Shown here one piece after another: positions 59,933-64,000 of a DNA stretch of 64,000 bases (positions are counted from its first letter, which is position 1; every line of letters begins with the position of its first letter). Location: positions 248,001-312,000 of the forward strand of contig OZ244596.1 of assembly GCA_965218235.1 (NCBI GenBank). The letters are read 5' to 3'. The translations under genes were made by a program, and so were the position numbers. Source of the stretch: CADCWK01 sp965218235 (GTDB lineage: Bacteria; Chloroflexota; Chloroflexia; Thermomicrobiales; UBA6265). The notes below the pieces were generated by a model, which did not search any database, had not been told where the DNA came from, and saw only the letters and a list, made by a program, of their open reading frames with translations.

Positions 59933-60781
59933 GATCTCACCAACAGCCGGCCGCGATGGCAGGGAGCGCTGCATCTGACGCCAGACATCGAGACTGTTGA
60001 GATCACGCTCGGTCAGGTGGCGAAGGTAGCCGCCCAGCACGGCCTCCAGCTCGCGCTTCGTATCGGCGGGAACGCGGACCCGGACGATGTTGCCGAGCCC
60101 GTTCCGGTCCAGCTCCCGCAGGTACTTCTGCGTATTGAGCGAGACCGGCACCGCCCGCGGATCGGAGCCGCGGCACGCCATCGAAAGCATCCCGCCCCGG
60201 TTCGAACTGAAGACGTTGGTCGTCGCCTCCAGCGGCTCGCCGGACTCCAGACAGCGGTAGAGCTCGGGCCGATAGCCGAGCGTGACGAGCAGCATGAACT
60301 CGAAGTGCCGCGTAACGGCGAATGGATCGACCCCGTCCGCCAGCAGCCGGAGCGAGCCGCACAGCAGGTCGTAGACCGGCGGCTGCTCCTGGCGGTCCTC
60401 CGTCAGCCGGGCGACCAGCTCGACGAGATGGCTGGCATGGCCAAGGACATCGAGATCGTCCCGGAGCGGCGGGTAGGCGTCGACCGTCTCGGCCGACGTG
60501 ACGACGTCGAGATCCCGGCCGCGCGTCAGGTTGAGCTGACAGCGGGTGAAGATCTCCATGTGCGGTCCGAGACGGCTGCGCGACTTCCGGACACCCTTGG
60601 CGATCACCCGGAGCTTGCCGTAGTTGAGGGTGAAGAGGGTGAAGATCCGGTCCGCCTCGCCGAGATTCATCCGGGCGAGCACGATCGCCTCGGTCCGGTA
60701 GAGCCGCTCGTTGAGTGGTGGCCGCAGTCGGGCGGCGAGTGTATCGCCAGGTGCCGGAGCCGTCCGGTTCTCGTCTGTCAC
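59912..60781 (-). CDS. recO: DNA repair protein RecO
   Basis: Recombination mediator that loads RecA with RecR. 289 residues: 'YRTEAIVLARMNLGEADRIF' and 'FTLNYGKLRVIAKGVRKSRS' form the OB-fold N terminus. 'CLESGEPLEATTNVFSSNRG' then GGMLSMACRG is the C-terminal zinc-finger position. Only two of the four Cys of the usual CxxC...CxxC remain (others are Ser), so zinc binding is doubtful. The gene's stop is in the PIR element. Tail residues after 'HLTERDLNSLDVWRQM' are variable. Confidence 0.92.
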   Translation of the reverse strand: MTDENRTAPAPGDTLAARLRPPLNERLYRTEAIVLARMNLGEADRIFTLFTLNYGKLRVIAKGVRKSRSRLGPHMEIFTRCQLNLTRGRDLDVVTSAETVDAYPPLRDDLDVLGHASHLVELVARLTEDRQEQPPVYDLLCGSLRLLADGVDPFAVTRHFEFMLLVTLGYRPELYRCLESGEPLEATTNVFSSNRGGMLSMACRGSDPRAVPVSLNTQKYLRELDRNGLGNIVRVRVPADTKRELEAVLGGYLRHLTERDLNSLDVWRQMQRSLPSRPAVGEIGRDGTG

Positions 60782-60980
60782 TGCCGCTGTCCCCCCGTTC
60801 GTCGAAGACCACAGACGACGTCTTTATGTCTACAGTATCGCAGATCTCGGGTCGTGATCGAGCGGCGGGCGCCTGTGCATGGCCGGTCGGAGCTCCCTGG
60901 CTGGCTGGTCCGGGAACGGCTTCCGGGCCGCACCATGGGCCCGGATTGACGCTGCCACCGCGACGCACTACGGTTGCGCC

Positions 60981-61727
60981 ATGGTCGACGATGTCTCCTG
61001 GCTCGCCGCGCTGGTCGCGGGAATCTTTTCGTTCACGTCGCCCTGCGTCCTGCCGCTGGTGCCGGTCTTCCTTGCCCGGATCGCCGGCGTCTCCGTCTCT
61101 GACAGTCAGACGGTCCGGCGCGGACCGATCATCGCCAACGCGGCCGCGTACGTGGGTGGCTTCTCGGTCGTCTTCGTCCTGCTCGGCGTCGCGCTTGGAG
61201 CGGGTGGGGCGCTGGTCTCGACCGGTGAGGTCGTCGCCGAGTACCGCGTCTGGCTGGTCCGGCTCGGCGGGGGGCTGCTGGTCCTGATCGGCCTGCGGCA
61301 GCTCGGGCTAATCCGGATCCCGTTCCTCGACCGGACGCGTCAGTTCGACACAGAGGGAGGCGCGGTCGGCGTTCCGTCATCGTTCGTGATCGGGCTCGCC
61401 TTCGGCGCGGGCTGGTCGCCCTGCGTCGGCCCGATCCTCGGGATCATCCTCTCGATGGCGGCCTCGACCGGCGACGTCGGCCGGGCGGGTCTGCTCCTCG
61501 TCACGTACAGTCTCGGTCTCGGCATCCCGTTCCTGCTCGTCGCCGCGACGCTGGGCTCGTCCCGCGGCTTGATCCGGGCGATCAACCGGCGGATGGGCGC
61601 GGTGATGATGGTCAGCGGCGCCATCCTGATCGGCGTCGGGGCGATCATGTTGCTTGGCATCTATGAGCAGTTGTTCGTCGAGCTCGTCCGCGTCGCGCCG
61701 TGGTTGCCCTGGGAACCAGACGTCTAG
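60981..61727 (+). CDS. ccdA: cytochrome c biogenesis protein CcdA
   Basis: Membrane thiol-disulfide carrier that passes reducing power outward for haem attachment to apocytochrome c. 248 residues with about six membrane helices. The two redox Cys lie in 'SFTSPCVLPLVPVFLARIAG' and 'GAGWSPCVGPILGIILSM', as in short CcdA proteins. The ATG at 60981 is the natural start. It is followed within 46 bases by resB and then ccsA on the same strand. Confidence 0.94.
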   Translation: MVDDVSWLAALVAGIFSFTSPCVLPLVPVFLARIAGVSVSDSQTVRRGPIIANAAAYVGGFSVVFVLLGVALGAGGALVSTGEVVAEYRVWLVRLGGGLLVLIGLRQLGLIRIPFLDRTRQFDTEGGAVGVPSSFVIGLAFGAGWSPCVGPILGIILSMAASTGDVGRAGLLLVTYSLGLGIPFLLVAATLGSSRGLIRAINRRMGAVMMVSGAILIGVGAIMLLGIYEQLFVELVRVAPWLPWEPDV

Positions 61728-61773
61728 GCACCTTGCTCGTCCCTCTTCGCTCTTCCCCTGATCCGAGGCAGCC

Positions 61774-63294
61774 ATGGTCGACATTCCCTCCCCGCCAACC
61801 GATCACCTGACTGGTTCACCGCCCGTCCGCAACATGGCTCAGCCCACGATCGGAACCAGGCCGCGGGTCGGGTTGTTGGAGGGAACGGTCGGGTTGATCT
61901 GGCGGTTCTTCTCGTCGGTTCGGGCCGCGATCTGGGAGATCGCCTTCCTGGCCCTCCTGACCCTGATCGGCACCCTGCGGGGCAGCGGCGTCCCGGAGAG
62001 CCTGGCGAGCCGGGTTCCCGCCCTGCGCGATCTGGTCGATGCCTGGTACGACTGGGATGTCTTCGGCTCCTGGCTATACACCGGGACGCTCGCCGTGCTC
62101 GGTGTCGCGATCATCATCGGCGGGATGCTCAACCGAATCGGCGGCATGTACCGGACGATCGTCCAGCCGACAATCACGACCTCGCGCGGCTTCATCCGCG
62201 GCACGGCGCCCCACGCTACGATCGAGCTGACGATGTCGCCGGAACGAGTGGTCGACGAACTTCGCTCGGCCCTGAAGAAGCGGCGCTACCGGGTCCTGAC
62301 GGCTCGCGTAAGCGACGACGTTCACCTCTATGCCGACCGGAACCGCTGGGGCAAGCTTGGGACGTTCCCATTCCATATCGGCCTCGTCATGGTCGTCGTC
62401 GGAGGGATCGTCGTCACCCAGTTTGGCTTCCGCGACGTTCAGTTCGTCGTGCCGGAGGGATCGACGGTTCCGATCGGCCGCGGGACGAACCTGAGCGTCC
62501 GGCTAAACAGCTTCAATGAGGACTATTACCAGGACGGCACCGCGTCCCTCTACCAGAGCGACGTCACCCTCATCCGTGAGGGCGATGAGGTCCGGAGTGG
62601 CCTGGTGGAGCCCAACCAGCCGGTCAGCGAGGGCGGCGTCTCGATCTACCAGTCGGGCTTCGGCTACAACGTCAGCCTGCGGGTCACCGACGGGGCCGGG
62701 AACGACCTGTTCCACGGACCAGTGACCCTGGGCGAGTACACGGCGTCCGGAAATCCCGACGCACCGGCCGGGCGTCAGGCAATCCCGGGCACGAACGTGA
62801 CGCTCAACCTGATCGCCTCCGACCGGGACATTGCCAACCAGCCCGACCTGGACACGCTCGGTCTGTCAGCCGAGCAGCTCTTCGTCCAGGCCCGGAGCGA
62901 CGACATGATCCCCGGCACCACGCCGCCGACAGCGGTCATCGACCCACGCCACCCCGGCCAGCTCGGCGACCTCACCGTGCGGTTCGAGCGCTACGGCGTC
63001 TACTCGGTCCTGCAAATCGCCTACTACCCCGGCCTCTGGATCTTCGGCGTGGCGGCGGTGATCGGGATCGCCGGGCTGATCGCCATCTTCTACTTCCCGC
63101 TCCGTCGCGTCCGGGCGATCGTCTCACCGGGCGCCGAAGGCCGCTCCGTCGCCGCCCTCGCCCCCCTCGCCAGGCGGGACTGGAGCGGCAAGCGCGACTT
63201 CGTCGACCTCGTCGAGGACCTCCGCCAGCGCCATGGTGACGCGGTCCGTCTGAGTGAAGCGCCCGACCGAGCGGCCGCGCAGGCGACCCTCTGA
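61774..63294 (+). CDS. resB: cytochrome c biogenesis protein ResB
   Basis: ResB/Ccs1 subunit of the system II haem-attachment complex, 506 residues. Early membrane helices are at about residues 55-70 ('AAIWEIAFLALLTLIGTLRG') and 95-115, with a third at about 200 ('TFPFHIGLVMVVVGGIVVTQ'). A large extracytoplasmic domain follows ('VVPEGSTVPIGRGTNLSVRL' onward). A last membrane helix near residue 430 ('GLWIFGVAAVIGIAGLIAIF') precedes a cytoplasmic tail. The order fits ResB. Between ccdA and ccsA, hence one operon. Confidence 0.93.
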   Translation: MVDIPSPPTDHLTGSPPVRNMAQPTIGTRPRVGLLEGTVGLIWRFFSSVRAAIWEIAFLALLTLIGTLRGSGVPESLASRVPALRDLVDAWYDWDVFGSWLYTGTLAVLGVAIIIGGMLNRIGGMYRTIVQPTITTSRGFIRGTAPHATIELTMSPERVVDELRSALKKRRYRVLTARVSDDVHLYADRNRWGKLGTFPFHIGLVMVVVGGIVVTQFGFRDVQFVVPEGSTVPIGRGTNLSVRLNSFNEDYYQDGTASLYQSDVTLIREGDEVRSGLVEPNQPVSEGGVSIYQSGFGYNVSLRVTDGAGNDLFHGPVTLGEYTASGNPDAPAGRQAIPGTNVTLNLIASDRDIANQPDLDTLGLSAEQLFVQARSDDMIPGTTPPTAVIDPRHPGQLGDLTVRFERYGVYSVLQIAYYPGLWIFGVAAVIGIAGLIAIFYFPLRRVRAIVSPGAEGRSVAALAPLARRDWSGKRDFVDLVEDLRQRHGDAVRLSEAPDRAAAQATL

Positions 63295-63441
63295 CCAACC
63301 GGACGAGCAGACCTTGGGCAGCCAATCATGGCCAACCGGCACCGATCCGGCGCCGAGTCCTATACTCTCGCAACGAAACCGCTGCTTCCCATCGGCCCTG
63401 CCTACCGACCCGACGCGCACCACCTGCGAGGACCAGCGCGC

Positions 63442-64000
63442 ATGGACGCTCTCGTCAAGCTCTCGTTCTATTGCTTCACGGCGACCTCAATCGCGCTGGT
63501 TGCCGCCGCCATCTGTTACCTCGCCTATGGGATCGGTTTCGTCCGGGTCAGCCGCCGCGAGCTTGCCATGACGACCGGTTCGAGCATGACCGCGACGATG
63601 CCGGGCTCCGTGACCGACTTCTCAACCGGCCCATCGCCCATTGGGATCGGTCGGTTCGCGACGCTGCTGGGCTGGTTCGTCGTCGCCTTCCAGGCCCTCG
63701 CCGTCGGGCTGCGCTTCTCGGCCACCCGCCACGGCCCGACGAACATGTACGACTTCAGCATGATCTTCGTGCTGGTTCTGCCGCTGATCTACCTGTTTCT
63801 GGAGCGCTTCTACCGCGTCAAGCAGGTCGGAGCGGTGATCCTGCCCGTCACGCTGCTGATGGCCCTCTACGTCTGGTCCCTTCCGGCCTGGATGCGGGAG
63901 GTCAACCCGGTCATCCCGGCCCTCCAGAGCGGTCCGCTGCTCTGGTTCCACGTGGGATCGGCGATCGCCGCCTACGCCGCTTTCTCGGTCGCCTTCGGCT
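63442..64000 (+). CDS. ccsA: cytochrome c assembly protein CcsA/ResC, 5' part
   Basis: Haem-handling partner of ResB, cut by the window end. It starts ATG 63442 (GAGGAC upstream) and is open to base 64000 (186 codons). Membrane helices are at residues ~8-33 ('TATSIALVAAAICYLAYGIG') and ~75-95 ('RFATLLGWFVVAFQALAVGL'), with more after. 'HGPTNMYDFSMIFV' resembles the CcsA/ResC 'P..N.YEs..F' segment. 'LLWFHVGSAIAAYAAFSVAF' carries the conserved His-containing helix. A TATACT (63361-63366) about 75 bases upstream may be an internal promoter. The tryptophan-rich haem loop would lie beyond the window. Confidence 0.88.
   Translation, partial: MDALVKLSFYCFTATSIALVAAAICYLAYGIGFVRVSRRELAMTTGSSMTATMPGSVTDFSTGPSPIGIGRFATLLGWFVVAFQALAVGLRFSATRHGPTNMYDFSMIFVLVLPLIYLFLERFYRVKQVGAVILPVTLLMALYVWSLPAWMREVNPVIPALQSGPLLWFHVGSAIAAYAAFSVAFG

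Noticed and set aside
1..64000. CRISPR array, tRNA/rRNA genes, insertion sequences
   Set aside because: Intergenic regions were read for regular direct repeats, cloverleaf ends and transposase-like frames; none was convincing. The PIR and family 2 repeats are irregularly dispersed, not arrays.

Overview
The window is a GC-rich bacterial chromosome segment packed with housekeeping genes and short intergenic gaps. Several traits suggest a Chloroflexota of the Thermomicrobia type. These are Thr/Pro/Ala-rich 'ATPE/ATPVA' tails and linkers on exported proteins, frequent GTG starts, T-box-controlled synthetase and trp genes, system II cytochrome c maturation, and a nif3/DUF952/DUF951 gene content. 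This assignment is inference from gene style; no rRNA or other marker gene was available. I saw no tRNA, rRNA, CRISPR array, transposase, integrase or phage gene.

Layout. 1-9 kb: 3' end of nadD, a Gfo/Idh/MocA oxidoreductase, a Tat-exported PQQ-type beta-propeller protein, secD-secF, and an FAD oxidoreductase followed by a 54-residue membrane protein. 9-19 kb: M20 and M42 peptidases, mutM with a small partner, an M48 membrane protease, DUF952 and NIF3 proteins, then an overlapping selD-rsmA-ispE unit. 19.5-23 kb: a sugar-type ABC transporter (binding protein and two permeases, no ATPase) on the minus strand. 23.4-27 kb: ileS behind a T-box leader. 27-35 kb: a lone molybdopterin hydroxylase large subunit, recN, a YbaB protein, an SRAP protein, DUF951 and an MFS exporter. 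35-38 kb: pyrB, an MBL-fold hydrolase and an SGNH-like protein. 38.4-44 kb: trpE-G-D-C-F behind a second T-box leader. 44-54 kb: DUF4272, ychF, an unknown protein, rsmD-coaD-coiled-coil protein-methyltransferase, a long-form glyA, and aroC with a GNAT protein. 54-58 kb: LON-domain, P-loop, PPM-phosphatase and HD-GYP proteins. 58-64 kb: HAD, trmD, recO, then ccdA-resB-ccsA, cut by the window end.

Working together: TrpE/G/D/C/F make indole-glycerol phosphate from the chorismate that AroC (8 kb away) supplies, and uncharged tRNA-Trp is predicted to switch the operon on. CcdA, ResB and CcsA form a system II cytochrome c assembly machine. SecD/SecF support export of the Tat/Sec-type proteins.

The most unusual content is intergenic. 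About ten copies or half-copies of a roughly 130-bp inverted-repeat element sit just after genes. Each arm begins with a mini-hairpin (GGCC-NN-stop-NN-GGCC) whose paired bases vary in a compensatory way and whose apex reads TAA or TGA; at least four genes end inside such an arm. A second GC-rich family (CCCCTCTCCGG-type ends) occurs in six copies. The two T-box leaders share a short Stem I and a transcription terminator.
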